From positions 25,685,501 to 25,749,500 of the forward strand of contig NC_133157.1 in the NCBI RefSeq assembly GCF_040802235.1: a stretch of DNA of 64,000 nucleotides. Reading direction: 5' to 3'. The notes beneath the pieces are model-generated. The model was given only the letters and a program-made list of their open reading frames with translations, was not told the origin of the DNA and searched no databases. Made by a program: the position numbers and the translations under genes. Numbering within the stretch: position 1 is the first letter of the stretch; each line of letters begins with the position of its first letter. This DNA is from Manis javanica (Eukaryota; Chordata; Mammalia; Pholidota; Manidae). Below are positions 41,175 through 59,180 of the stretch, one piece after another.

Positions 41175-43628
41175 TGTAGAAAAGATGGTGAATGGAATAG
41201 AAATTAGAGCATAGGAATACACAGAAGCTGAGGCAAAGAAAGAAAAAAAGGATCTCTAAGAATGAAAGAATATTGAGAGAATTGTATGACCAATCCAAAC
41301 AGAACAATATCCACATTATAGGGGTACTAGAAGAAGAGTGAGAAAAAGGGATAGAAATTGTCTATGAGGAGGTAATTGATGAAAACTTCCCCATCTGGGG
41401 AAGGAGATAGTCTCTGAAGCCATGGAGGTGCACAGATCTCCCAACATAAGGGACCCAAGGAAGACAACATCAAGGTATATAATAATTAAAATGGCAAAGA
41501 TCAAGGATAAAGACAGACTTTTAAAAGCAGCTAGAGAGAGAAAAAGGATCACATACAAAGGAAAACCCATCAGGCTATTATCAGACTTCTCAACAGAAAC
41601 TTTTCAGGCCAGAAGGGAGTGGCATGATATATGTAATGCAATGAAAAAGGGCCTCGAACCAAGAATGCTCTACCCAGCAAGATTATTATTTAAATTTGAA
41701 GGAGGGATTAAATATTTTTTAGATAAGCAAAAGTTGAGAGAATTTCCCTTCCACAAATCACCTCTACAGTGCATTTTGGAGGGACAGCTATAGGCGGAAG
41801 TATTCCTAAGGCTAAATAGCTGTCACCAGGGAAAATAAAACTACAGCAAAGAAAGTAGAACAATTAATTACTAAGCAGATGCAAAATCAAATCAACTACC
41901 TCCAAAGTCAATCAAGGGGTAGACAAAGGGTACATATTTTGATACCTAATATATAAAGAATGGAGGAGGAAGAGAAAGGAGGAAAAAAAATATCTTTAGG
42001 TTGTGTTTGTAATAGCATACTGAGTTAAATTAAACTCTTAGACAGTAAGGGAATTACCCTTGAATCTTTGGTAAACACGTATCTAAAGCCTGCTATGGCA
42101 ATAAGTATATACCTATCAATAATCACCCTAAAAAGAATAAAGTGGGCGGGGATTATACTCCCCGACTTCAAGCTGTACTACAAAGCCAAAGTGATCAAGA
42201 CAATTTGGTACTGGCACAAGAACAGACCCACAGACCAATGGAATAGAGAGGGCCCAGGTATAAACTCAAGCATATATGGAATTAATATATGATAGAGAAG
42301 TCATAGATATACAATGGGGAAATGACAACCTCTTCAACAACTGGTGTTGGCAAAACTGGACAGCTACATGGAAGAGAATGAAACTGGATTACTGTCTAAC
42401 CCCATACACAAAAGTAAACTCAAAATGAATCAAAGCCCTGAATGTAAGTCATGAAACCATAAAACTCTTAGAAGAAAACACAGCCAAATATTTCTTGAAT
42501 ATAAACATAAGCAACATTTTCCTGAACACATCTCCTTGGGCAAGGCATACAAAATCAAAAATGAACAAATGGGACTACATCATGCTAAAAAGCTTCTGTA
42601 CAGCAAAGGACATCATGAACATAACAAAAAGGCATCCTACAGTATGGGAAAATATATTTGTAAATGACATACCTGACAAGGGGTTAACATCTAAAATATA
42701 TAGAGAACTCACATGCCTTATCACTCTAAAAGCAAATAACCCTATTAAAAAATGGGCAGAGGAGCTGAACAGACACTTCTCTAAAGAATAAATTCAGATG
42801 GCTAACAGGTACATTAAAAGATGCTCCACATCACTAATTATGAGGGAAAAGCAAATTAAAACCACAACAAGATATCATCTCACACCAGTTAGGATGGCCA
42901 ACATAGAAAAGACTAGGAAAAACAAATGCTGGTGAGGATGCAGAGAAAGGGGAACCCTCCTACACTGCTGGTGGGAATGTAAACTATTTCAACCACTATG
43001 GAAAGCAATAAGGAAGTTCCTCAAAAAACTATAACAATAGAAATACCATTTGACCTGGAACTTCACTCCTAGAAACTTACCCAAAGAAAACAACTTCTCA
43101 GATTCAAAAAGACTTATGGACCCCTACGTTTATCGCAGCACTATTTACAGTAGCCAAGAAATGGAAGCAACCTAAGTGTCCATCAGTAGATGATGGATAA
43201 AGAAGATGTGGTACATATACACAATGGAATACTATTCAGCCATAAGGAAACAAATCCTACCATTTGCAACAACATGGATGGAGCTAGAGGGTATTATGCT
43301 CAGTGAAATAAGTCAGGCAGAGAAAGACAAACACGAAATGATGTCCCTCATTTGTGGAGTATAACAACGAAGCAAAACTGGAAGGAACAAAATAGCAGCA
43401 GACTCACAGACTTCAAGAAGGGACTAGCGGTTACCAAAGGTGTGGGGTAGGGGAGGGTGGGTCAGGAGGGAGGGAGAAGGGGATTGTGGGGTATCATAAT
43501 TAGTGCACATGCTGTGTGTGGGGTCACAGGGAAGACAGTGTAGCACAGAGAAGACAAAAGTAGGGACTCTGTGGCATCTTAGTACACTGTTGGACAGTGA
43601 CTGTAATGGGGAATTGGGGGGACTTGAT
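41175..43628 (+). mobile_element. L1-A, part 2: rest of ORF1, deleted ORF2, 3' UTR
   Basis: L1-A resumes in ORF1 (open piece 41,422-41,793 with IIIKMAKIKDKDR and DFSTETFQARREW), passes the spacer and enters ORF2 near 42,094 ([12 protein letters not shown]). At about 42,133 the text jumps to a point some 2.5 kb further on in ORF2 (AAGAATAAAGTGGGCGGGGA, protein words [16 protein letters not shown]). The endonuclease and most of the reverse transcriptase are therefore missing. The C-terminal part follows to a stop near 43,364, then a 3' UTR with its G-rich tract to the L1-C insertion at 43,629-43,639. Confidence 0.9.
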
Positions 43629-43639
43629 AAGAAGGGTGA
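43629..43639. repeat. Target-site duplication of L1-C, left copy
   Basis: AAGAAGGGTGA here recurs at 46,148-46,158, on the two sides of L1-C. Joining the flanks restores a continuous L1-A 3' tail. Confidence 0.85.
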
Positions 43640-44458
43640 GGAGAGAACCAAGATGGCAGCATGAATAGAGCAGTGGAAATCTCCTCCCAAAACCATATAT
43701 ATTTTTGAAAATACAACAAATACAACTAATCCTAAAAGAGAGACCAGAAGACACAAGACAACAGCCAGACTACATCCACACCCACAAGAACCCAGTGCCT
43801 CGCAAAGCGGGTAAGATACAAGCCGTGGCCCAGGGGGACCCGAGCACCCCTCACCCCAGCTCCCAGTGGGAGGAGAGGAGTCAGAGCGGGGAGGGAGAGG
43901 GAGCCCAGGACTGCTAAACACCCAGCCCTAGCCATCCACACCAGAGTGCAGACACACAGTGCGTGCAGGGGTGCTGTATACTAGGGAAACAGTACAGTAA
44001 GACCTGTGAGTGGGTCCCCACAGCCGATGCACCCAGGACAAAGAAAAGCGAGTGCTTTTTGAAAATCTTAAAGGGACAGGGACCCCACAGCTGGATGGAA
44101 GCACCCTGGGACACTTAGCCTAGCAGCTGCAAATCCCCGGGGAACTCTGGGCATCTGAAACCCTGCAGCACAGCTCGGAGGCCCCTCACCTGATAAACAG
44201 CCTCCCGCCTGTTCCCCCTCCGACGCAGCTCTGCCATATTGGAGCAGCAGCCTGAGGCAGGCCACGCCCACAGCAACTGCAGAGCTAAATAAACTCCATA
44301 GCAGCTGGGCAAAATCAGAAGCCCCGTCTGCACGCAGCTGCCCAGCACAAGCCACTAGAGGTCGTTGTTCTCCCAGGAGAGGAAGGCCATAAACTGGCAA
44401 GAAGGGACTTTCTCTTACCCAACACATGCGCCAGCTCCCCACAAATATATCTATTGCC

Positions 44459-45320
44459 ATGAAAAGGCAGAAGAAATTGATACAGACCAAGATCACAGAG
44501 GCAAACCCTGAGAAGGAGATAGACCTAACCAGTCTTCCTGAAAAAAAATTAAAAATAAAGCTCATAACCATGCTGATGGACCTGCAGAGAAATATGCAAG
44601 AGCTAAGGGATGAAGTCCAGAGGGAGATTACAGACATCCGGAGGGAGATTACAGAAATGAAACAATCTCTGGAAGGATTTGTAAACAGAATGGATTAGAT
44701 GCAAGAGGCCATTGATGGAATAGAAACCAGAGAACAGGAACGCATAGAAGCTGATGCAGAGAGAGATAAAAGGATCTCCAGGAATGAAACAATATTAAGA
44801 GAACTGTGTGACCAATCCAAAAGGAACAATATCTGCATTATAGGAGTACCAGAAGAAGAAGAGAGAGAAAAAGGAATAGAAAGAGTATTTGAAGAAATAA
44901 TTGCTGAAAACTTCCCCAAACATGGGGAGGAAATAATCGATCAGACCATGGAAATGTACAGAACTCCCAACAGAAAGGACCCAAGGAGGACAACACCAAA
45001 ACACATAATAATTAAAATGGCAAAGATCAAGGACAAGGACAGAGTTTTAAAGACAGCTAGAGAGAGGAAAAAGGTCACCTACAAAGCAAAACCCATCAGG
45101 CTATCATCAGACTTCTCAACAGAAAACTTACAGGCCAGAAGAGAATGGCATGATATATTTAATGCAATGAAAGAAGAAGGGCCTTGAACCAAGAATACTG
45201 TATCCAGCACAACTATCATTTAAATATGAAGGAGGGATTAAACAGTTCCCAGACAAGCAAAAGTTGAGGGGATTTGCCTAACACAAACCACCTCTACAGG
45301 GTATTTTAGAGGCACTGCTC
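44459..45320 (+). pseudogene. L1-C ORF1 remnant
   Basis: It starts ATGAAAAGGCAGAAGAAATT at 44,459. The coiled-coil part (MQELRDEVQREITDIRREIT) is open to a premature TAG at 44,696-44,698. The frame then continues openly at 44,699-45,187 with the RRM and C-terminal domain (ICIIGVPEEEEREKGIE, IIIKMAKIKDKDR, ARREWHDIFNAMK). One stop near the middle and a shift near 45,185 are the main visible lesions, so this is the best preserved ORF1 in the window. It is still not a complete reading frame. Confidence 0.9.
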
Positions 45321-45636
45321 TAGATGGGAGCACTCCTAAGACTAAATAGATGTCACCAGAGAAAATAAAATCACAGCAAACAAAGCAGACCAACCAAATA
45401 CTAACTAAAGGCAAAAAATAAAATCAACTACCCACAAAAGCAGTTAAAGGAAGCACAGAAGAGCACAGAATAAAACAACCAACATATAAAGAACAGAGGA
45501 GGAGGAATAAGAAGGGAGAAAAATAAAGAATGGCCAGACAGTATTTAAAATAGCTCAATAAGTGAGTTAAGTTAGACAGTAAGATACTAAAGAAGCTAAT
45601 CTTGAACCTTTGGCAACCATGAATCTAAAGCCTACA

Positions 45637-45936
45637 ATGGCAATAAGTACATATCTTTCAATAATCACCCTAAATGTAAATGGACTGAATGCACCAATCA
45701 AAAGACAGAGAGCAATAGAATGGATAAAAAAGCAAGACCCATCTCTATGCTGCTTACAAGAAACTCACCTCAAAACCGAAGACTATAGGAACAAAGAAAG
45801 ACTGAAGGAACAAAACAGCAGCAGAATCACAGAACCTAAGAATGGACTAACAGTTACCAAAGAGAAAGGGACTGGGGAGAAAGGGAGGGAAGGGAGGGAT
45901 AAGAGTGGGGAAAAAGAAAGGGGACATTATGATTAG
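45637..45936 (+). pseudogene. L1-C ORF2 stub fused to 3' UTR
   Basis: It begins with the ORF2 start ([20 protein letters not shown], then QETHLK). At about 45,783 it leaves ORF2 and reads 3' UTR sequence to a stop at 45,936, giving a 100-residue stub with only the first endonuclease motifs. It has no reverse transcriptase. Confidence 0.85.
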
Positions 45937-46147
45937 CATGTATAATGTTGGGGTGGGGGGCATGGGGAGGGCTGTGCAACACAGAGAAGACAAGTAGTGA
46001 TTCTACAGCATCTTACTATGCTGATGGACAGTACTGTAATGGGGTTTGTGGGGGGTATTTGGTGAAGGGGGGACCCTAGTAAACATAATATTCTTCATGT
46101 AATTGTAGATTAATGACAACAAAATTAATTAATTAATTTTTTAAAAA

Positions 46148-46249
46148 AAGAAGGGTGAATGGGTGAATGTAATAACCACATTGTTTTTCTTGTGAAACCT
46201 TTATAAGAATGTATATCAATGATACCTTAATAAAAAAATGAATAAATAA
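46148..46249 (+). mobile_element. L1-A, part 3: terminal 3' tail
   Basis: After L1-C's right-hand duplication the L1-A tail continues: AATGTAATAACCACATTGTT, CTTGTGAAACC, TATCAATGATACCTTAATAA, then A-rich sequence to 46,249. The same tail type ends the small insertion at 21,628. The worn 14-base duplication of L1-A follows at 46,250-46,263. Confidence 0.85.
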
Positions 46250-47183
46250 ATATTCTTCATCTGTGTTATAAACAACAAAGAACAACTGTAAAATGCCTAA
46301 TGTAAGAGGAAAACGACAATTTGGCACAACTCCATGAAAAAAGATCAAGTAGATTCGTGGCTATAAGCCAGGTACAGGTCAACAGTGTTAAGTCATATTA
46401 CTAGAAATTGTGGCACCAAATCACTGTCCTATGATGGTCAGAAGCTGAGTGTTCTACTTTGAGAATCAATCTTTAAAAAATATACTGACACAGTATACAA
46501 GCATAGGAGATTATAAGTGTTTGGAAAAATTAAATTATAAGAGGAACAGCTAATGGGACAGAGAATGTATAGTCTGGAAAAATTGGGCTAGGGAAGTGAC
46601 ATTAGTAGGTTTTAAACAAATTAGGATTATCATGTAAATGTGAATTAGGTAACATAATTCTGTATTTTTTCAGAAGACAAAGTTTAAAAGCAACAGTCTC
46701 AGAAGTTATTGGGAGGCAAAGAGCAATTTAAGAAAAATTTCTAACTAATGCTATCCAACAGTGAAAGACATTGCCTTCTAAGACAGTAAGCTTCACATAA
46801 AAAAGTTCTTCAAGCCCAGGAGTGGCAACTACCTGCAGAGATAATGTAATAAGGATTTTATACTGTATGGCAGATGGACTGGGTAATTTCTAAGGCCTAC
46901 TCCAACTCAAAAAGTCTGATTCCACCATTCTTTACAGGTAATAAAACAAGGTAAGGAGGGAATTAAAATGGATAGAAGAAATTTTAATGCTTAAAACTAA
47001 AACTAGCAAAATATTTTTCAGACTTATTTAGCATATTACTGATGAATACACTTCTGTAGAGCTGTAGCTGAGGGCAGACATTGCACACACTTCCACTTAG
47101 TTCTAGAGTTGAAATTGTGATCAAATCCTAAGAGATCAATGTACCCTTACTACAATACTAATGGAAATTCCATATATATATTA

Positions 47184-47513
<330 letters not shown>

Positions 47514-47702
47514 TCAGAAAGGTAAATTTGACTCCTACCTCTTCCTTATTAAGTCACATAGTTTTTATCTATCTCTCATCCCACAAAAATCACACAAAAA
47601 ATCTAATTCAGGAGAATAATACACAGTCACTAAATGCAGAGTATCTCCTATAACTTTATTTGTATACTTATTTTAACTATATTTATTTTATAGCTAATTT
47701 TT

Positions 47703-47803
47703 TTTGTTATCATTAATATACAATTACATGAAGAACATTATGTTTACTAGGCTCCCCCTTTCACCAAGTCCCTCCCACACACTCCTCTATAGTCACTGTC
47801 CAT
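47703..47803 (-). mobile_element. Minimal L1 3'-tail insertion
   Basis: About 100 bases of the L1 3' end, inverted: on minus it begins near ATGGACAGTGACTATAGAGG and ends AATTGTATATTAATGATAAC with poly-A. Flanking words TTATAGCTAATTTTT (47,688-47,702) and TTACAGTTAATTTTT (47,804-47,818) agree at 13 of 15 positions, a probable aged duplication. It sits in the short intron between two FSD1L exons, in sense orientation. Confidence 0.83.
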
Positions 47804-48193
47804 TTACAGTTAATTTTTATAAATTAGTTTTATAAAATGGTAAATTATAGTTGTAATTTTTCCAAGCTAAGACATTTGTAGGCAGTAATAAAGTACCTGA
47901 AGGGTTTAAAGTAGGAATCAGAGTTAAGTTTTGCTGGTAACCAATTTTTCTGAATATAAAAACTTCAGAACTTTTCCTCTTTACTATCCCCTCAGGAGTT
48001 TTACATACATATGGAACACTATATGTAAAATGAAGTAGAGTTTTAAACATATTAATAAGACAATCTGAAAACCCGCCAAAGTAATTAGGCTTCATGAGGG
48101 AGAAACTCTGGCAAAAATTCATTCAACACAAAGGCAGCCACTCCAGCTCAAGCGAGTGGAAAGTCGACAATGTGACAGTTCTTCCTTATCTCA

Positions 48194-48370
<177 letters not shown>

Positions 48371-49329
48371 TCATAAATCACAGTTAAAATTTGGGAGCTT
48401 TGAAGATATTTCTAATTATGTTACACAAATAGCACAATTTAATTTTATCTGAATTAATATTAAACAAAGTTGTCACTTATAAACACTCAAATATAAGAAG
48501 CCATCAACACAAAGCAGGCTGAAAACACTAGCATCATGCACCCAGCAAGGCTTATACAAAGAACACACAGTTGAAATAAGAAACAATGTCAAAATGAACC
48601 ACAAGAAGGGAAAAAAGAACTGAAAGACAAAAAAAGAACTCAAGAAAGATAATGGATTACAGCTTGCATTTCTTGTAGCTCAACTTAAATAAAAGCAATG
48701 GCAAAATCAGGTCTATTACAATAAAAAAACTAAATGACCTTTTTTATAAGCAGTCAGTGTTTTTGTTCTGTATCTTTTCTTCTTAAAAAGAGAAAGAGCA
48801 ATTGCCAAATCCATGCACAGGATGATAACAAGTATTATAAAGCATTTCTCCTAACAAAACGGACAAGATTCAACCTGACCTCCTCTTATATCAAATTATA
48901 TGATATGGTAAGCTGGACTACATTAGGCCTAACAGTAACTTCCAGAAATTCAAAATAAATCAAATCCCAAAGATGTTTAAAAAATAACATTTCAATTATT
49001 TTGCATTTAAAAAACAACAAAAAATTCATAACTTACCAGTAGTAAAGAAATAAAGGGAAAGCATGGAGAAAAGAAAAACAGACATAACTACTGAGAATGG
49101 CAGTTTAAATTTCAGAGAGAAGTTCAATAAGGAGAATACTTCCATTGCAGCATTCTAGATTTCCAATCCAAAAAACATTTCTGTAAAAGAAGTACTATAG
49201 CTATTATTATTTTATTTCAAACATGATCCCCCACCTCCACCCTTTTAAAGACATCTTAACTACTTAACTATCTGAATTAGGGCTCTTTATTACCTCAACT
49301 CTGGACTGTCTTATCAGCTTCCCAAATTA

Positions 49330-49650
49330 TCTGTTTGCCACCCAATTCATATTTTTCAGTGTTACCAAATAAAGTAACTGTGATTCTCCTACTTAAAAAT
49401 TTCAAGTACTTCCTTACTGCCTACAAAGGACTTAGTGTGGCATTTCAGGTTCTTCCTAATTTGGTCCCATCTGCTTTTCTAGCCTTCTCACCCCTAGAAA
49501 GCTCTACCCAGCTAAAGTGTTCCTTAAACTCAGGCAATCTGCTTCAGTGCCTCCAAATTCAAATGCCACACATTTTTTCACTTCTTGAGAACCAGCCTAA
49601 ATACCATTCCTTAATGAAGATCTCCCAGATTTTATCAGGCTAAATAACTA
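49330..49650 (+). repeat. L2-like LINE fragment
   Basis: Segments resembling the L2 3' region occur in order: TACTTAAAAATTTCAAGTAC, TTCCTTACTGCCTACAAAGG, TTCTTCCTAATTTGGTCCCA, then TCTTGAGAACCAGCCTAAAT. It is diverged, and the LTR-like element at 49,672 appears to have inserted at its right edge. Confidence 0.5.
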
Positions 49651-49671
49651 CTCTAAGGAGTCCAGCTCAGG

Positions 49672-50279
49672 CCAAAATCCTATGTGTGATTTCTCAGATC
49701 TAACCATAGGCAATATGAAGGCTTACACTGGAAGGACACCAGTCTTGGTGCACAGCTAGTTCACAGGAGTTTCTGGAGGCAGGTGCAATCCCCCTACCCC
49801 TAACCCCATGCTCATGTGCTTATCTGCATTACTAGCTTAGGCACCTCTAGAGATGGCTTATGGGAGACCTTTTCCAGCTACATTTTTGGAGACCTCCTTC
49901 AAGGGGGTAAGGGTAGGGGAATGTAGCGACACTTTTCTCCACTGTCTTAATACTTTTCTACTCCTAACCCTTCCCCCCATTCTTGGCCTCAAGTACATAA
50001 AACAACAGGAGGAGCCTTTTGTTTTGGGCCTCCTCAGCGGTGAGATGATCCTCCAGATATCTGCCATCTGCAATCTGCTCTGATTTACCTGACCCTTGGC
50101 CAGGGCCATTCTTTTGGGAAAAAAGGAACACCAGGAGAGCTAGCAGAGCATCCTTTCCTTATACTCTCACACTGTAAGTGTGTTTAATGCATGCTTATAC
50201 TATCACAGTAAAGGAATAAAGGCTTAATTGTTACTTTCAGTTTAGCTCATTTGTCCTAACTGAGCACTTCAGCACCTGA
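49672..50279 (+). mobile_element. Possible solo LTR of an endogenous retrovirus
   Basis: About 600 bases have LTR-like architecture on plus: a TATA-like ACATAAAACAACAGG at about 49,995, an AATAAA at about 50,215 some 220 bases later, then a T-rich end. The 9-base word CAGCTCAGG flanks it at 49,663-49,671 and 50,280-50,288. Retroviral LTRs normally begin TG, end CA and have 4-6 bp duplications. The exact ends seen here do not fit this, so boundaries may be a few bases off or the repeat may be chance. No internal retroviral genes are present. The family is not identified. Confidence 0.45.
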
Positions 50280-50288
50280 CAGCTCAGG

Positions 50289-55025
<4,737 letters not shown>

Positions 55026-55084
55026 CTAAAAGTCTGAGTATGAACCTTAAAACAGATATTTTTCCCTCCTTGGAACTTTCTCTT

Positions 55085-55155
55085 TACTTGAGAGTAAAGT
55101 ACAGAGTAAAGAAAAGTAAAGAGTAGAGTTAAAGAGTAAAGAGAAGAGTAAAAAA
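55085..55155. repeat. Degenerate AGTAA-type simple repeat
   Basis: Imperfect repeats of AGAGTAAAG and AGTAAAGA run for about 70 bases. It is low-complexity intron sequence. Confidence 0.75.
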
Positions 55156-55439
55156 TATATGTTAAAATGGTGATAATGCCTGAAATAAGAGGAATCATGA
55201 TTTATGAACTATTTTCTTCAAAAGAAATAAATCATACATTTTATCAATAGGTTTTTTAAAACCAAGTAATAAAAAGGTATTCTCAAGCCTCATTAAAAGT
55301 AGTGGTTAATTCAAGGAGAGATGCTACAATTTAAAATAACATTCAATTTCTGGAAAACAGACATGCTAAAGATTTTTGTACGTATAAAGCCCTTTGTTTT
55401 TATATGAAAAATGAACTTAGAGAGAAAATAAAACATAGA

Positions 55440-55690
55440 AATTAACAGCAAAACTTTGAAGTTAATCAGGTCTAGATTAAAATCTCAGTCCAAAAATTAC
55501 TAGCTATAGGGACCTTCAACTTGGGGCCAGTTTTGTTATCTATAAAATAGAAATGATAAAAACCAACTTCATACTTATAAAGATTAAATGAAATATATCA
55601 TGTAATACACTTCATTCCAGGTCCTGACTGATGGTAAGTACTCAATAATAGTAATGCTATTAATGTTACTGCTCATACATAACAGGAGTT
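55440..55690 (+). repeat. MIR SINE fragment
   Basis: Decayed MIR order on plus: AATCAGGTCTAGATTAAAAT, TTACTAGCTATAGGGACCTT, TTTGTTATCTATAAAATAGA, then GATTAAATGAAATATATCAT and AAGTACTCAATAATAG. Confidence 0.72.
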
Positions 55691-56146
55691 AAATCAGGGA
55701 ACATTCAGCCATTTCAAATATCCAAAGTCCCCTACATAGAGGTATCTTTTTAAGGACTTTCAAAGGCCAACACACAAATTTCTAACATCAAGTTATAGCT
55801 CCACTTTTAAGTATTACCATGAAGGTAATCATAAAAGGGTAAAGTCAACAGTATTCACAGCATCACTGAAATGTGGGGTAGTGTATATGTATCTAGAAAA
55901 TTGACTACTTTTTTTATTGTTAGAAAACCAAGATAAAAATTAAATGTTACTTTGAAATATATCGTTTCCAGTACATCACTTCATGTTTGCTTTACATACC
56001 TTGTTTCACCAGATTGAAATGAAGATTTTCTGATGTTTTGAGAGAAATTCATTTATATAGTGAATATATAAAAAGCTTGGCTACAGAAACTTAATAACCT
56101 TATCTTTTAAAATAACTCAAAATATTTTTCACAATTACATTTTCTA

Positions 56147-56416
<270 letters not shown>

Positions 56417-57099
56417 TCATGTATTATAGTGCTAATTCAGTATTTATGTTTGTTACCCAAACTATGCTTTTTCATGTTGCTTTTGAATTATTCAATTGAA
56501 TCAGGCTAAGAGAAGGGATGCACTATAAACGCAAAATAACTACTCAAAGCTCCACTTAAAAATTCATGTTTCAAAGCTTTTTCATAAACTTTTTCAAACC
56601 CTAATTGGCAAAAGCAATTCAAACATGCCAAGGCTAAAGAATCAAGAATGACTTGTCACTTCTCGGCAAATACCGCTATTTCAAACAGTTGTAGAATATA
56701 AATTAAATCATGATTGACAAAATAGAATAACTTATTTTTGAGTCCAGTGATTAAAATAATTCAAGATATTTTCAATGTATTTTTAAAATCTTATTTATAA
56801 GACAATTGTAATTTCTCAGCACTAAATAAAAATGAACTCCACAAAACCCCAAAATACTCTAGAATTTTTAAATGTTTCTCCAAAGAATTCTGATTCATTT
56901 ATTTAAACTGTTATGAACAAGTATAAACATTAATTTCTTTTCCATAAAAGAGATTTTTTTCCATAGATATTCAATATTAACAGACATTCCATTTACATAA
57001 CAGGCTAATTGCAGAACATGGTACTCTAGTGATAGATGTGTCTGAAATATGTGGATCTGTGCAGTTACTGTATTTAAACATTTTGTCACTAGAAAAGGA

Positions 57100-57480
57100 G
57101 TTTTAAAAGACTTACTCCAAGTATGCAAGGCTGGTTCGACATTCGAAATCAATTAATCTAATCTATCATATCAGAAGAAAAATCACATGATCATATCAAT
57201 AGATGGAGAAAAATACTTGACAAAACCAACAGCCATTCATGACAGAAACTTTCAGCAAACAAGGAACAAAGGGGAGCTTCATTTGATAAGAGCATCTGCA
57301 AAAACCTACAGTTAATATCATACTTAATGTTGAGAAACTAGATGCTTTTTCCCCTAAGGCAAGTGTGTCCCCTCTCACCACTTCTATTTAACACTATAGT
57401 GGAAGTTCTAGCTAAATACAATAGGACAAGAAAAGGAAGCAATTTTAAATCTATCCTTGGAATCCAATATATGTTATTAA
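57100..57480 (+). repeat. Old L1 ORF2 fragment (reverse transcriptase region)
   Basis: Diverged L1 text on plus: CAAGGCTGGTTCGACATTCG, AATCACATGATCATATCAAT, CATTCATGACAGAAAC, then TTCTATTTAACACTATAGTG. It corresponds to the part of ORF2 before FADD. Both ends are missing. It lies in an FSD1L intron, antisense. Confidence 0.82.
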
Positions 57481-59119
57481 TAAGATATATAACAATCAAA
57501 GAAGAATTTATCATTTGTCATTACGATTAATTTCCTTCATCTGTCTTGTAGAGTTTTTGTCCCTATATAACAATGTTTTGTCCCTGTATAACAGATGTTC
57601 ATCTCTATTACTGGAATATAAGCAATACAGACTACTATTCATTGCAGAGAAGAGATCACAGGCATTCATGAACTTAATATGCTCCGCACTGACAATATAT
57701 GAAGATATGTAAAGGTCTATGGCATGTAGTAATTCTATAATTTTGCTCAAAATCCTGTACTGAAAGTCCCAATATAAAGAGAGAGTCACTTTCTAAGTAA
57801 GTTTAGTTAACTTCCCACTATCTACATCTCAGTTTAGCTGCTGTTACAGTAAGAATGTACTGGCAAGTAGATTCTTCTTTCTGGTGAGTAATGGCTCCCA
57901 AAAGAAAGCAAATTGTTAAAGGAGATAACAGGTAAAAGTGAAAAAGAAAAAAAATTCCAAGAATGTGGTGATACTTGGGAGGGAAAAAGAAAATCTAGGT
58001 AATTGAAAAGTGGAATGTCAGATTAAGGTTGACTTCGATCTAACATATGGGAAGTTCATCCAGGATAAAATACAGAAGAGTTCATCAAATGAGGGATAAA
58101 ACTAAAGGAAGATGAAAGGTGGCAAACTTGTAACAAAGAAGTACTACTTAGGAAACACAAAACTCTCTTAATGGACAGCAATTTGCAACTATTTCCAAAC
58201 AGTTAACTAGCAATAGTGTAGAAATTAGTTCAAGAATTTTACCACGGTTTTCTCTACATATGAATGTAAAGGACAAGTGGCATCTATATTGCCACAAACA
58301 TGTTTCTCTTCTTGGCTGTATGAGCTCAGAAAGGAAAGCATATAAATTCAATGTAGAAAAACTAGCTTAAAATATAATAAAATAACTGTAATTATCATCA
58401 TCCATCATTATCACTTGCATTTATCAGACTAAGAGATCTACAACTCATGTTAACATATGTAATACAGTGCAGAGTTGACTTCTATAGTATTTAAAGAATG
58501 AATTAAGGGATGAAGATACTCATTTTTTTAGTTATTTGATTTCATGTTACTGGAAATTTTTATGCTATAGCAGAATATAAGAAATTAGTGATATGAATTT
58601 CTCTTTCATAAACTTTAACAACCTAAAATACTTTTCCTTTGGGATGAAACTTCTTCACAATGACTTCTTGCTTTTTATTATACCTCATTCCTTCAGACTG
58701 TCTTAACAGTTTATCAAAAGAATAAATCCTAACTGTGCATGTAGTCTACTTGGTTATACAATAGGCATGGCCTTGGTCTGTTAAGGCATCAATGAAACCC
58801 AAGAGAAGGAAAGTAATAGTGAGAAGACTGCGTTTATAGTAGAGTATTTCAAAATACTAATACTCACATATTACTGTATCAAGAAATAATCTAATAACAA
58901 TACTTGAGCACCTGCACTTTTGTCTTATGCATGCTATTGTAAGAAACGTACTAATTCCAAGTGTTCATACACAAAAGAATCCTACTGTAGTTCATTTTGG
59001 GTAACTGCATGTCTGTGTCTATGTGTGTGTTTAATAATATAATATTACTGTCATATAAGTACAGATATGGATATTTCAGTAGAGGTGATTGTCAGAATAC
59101 ATGACTTTCTTTTTAAAAG

Positions 59120-59180
59120 AAAGTAACAATAATAATACCTGTGTATTATTATATAATACAATAATAATAATAATACAGTC
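59120..59180. repeat. TAA/ATA trinucleotide repeat
   Basis: ATAATAATAATA-type runs with interruptions. A likely variable microsatellite. Confidence 0.8.

Larger units (their letters stand above)
43640..46147 (+). mobile_element. L1-C, internally deleted LINE-1
   Basis: It has the L1 5' end (AACCAAGATGGCAGCATGAA), a GC-rich 5' UTR (43,640-44,458), ORF1 (44,459 to about 45,320), the ORF1-ORF2 spacer and the ORF2 start at 45,637. After roughly 48 ORF2 codons, at about 45,783, the sequence jumps to the position of the ORF2 stop and continues through the 3' UTR to poly-A near 46,147. Against L1-B the gap is about 3.65 kb. The result is a 2.5-kb element with both ends intact and an 11-bp duplication. 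It inserted into the 3' tail of L1-A, antisense to FSD1L. Confidence 0.92.
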
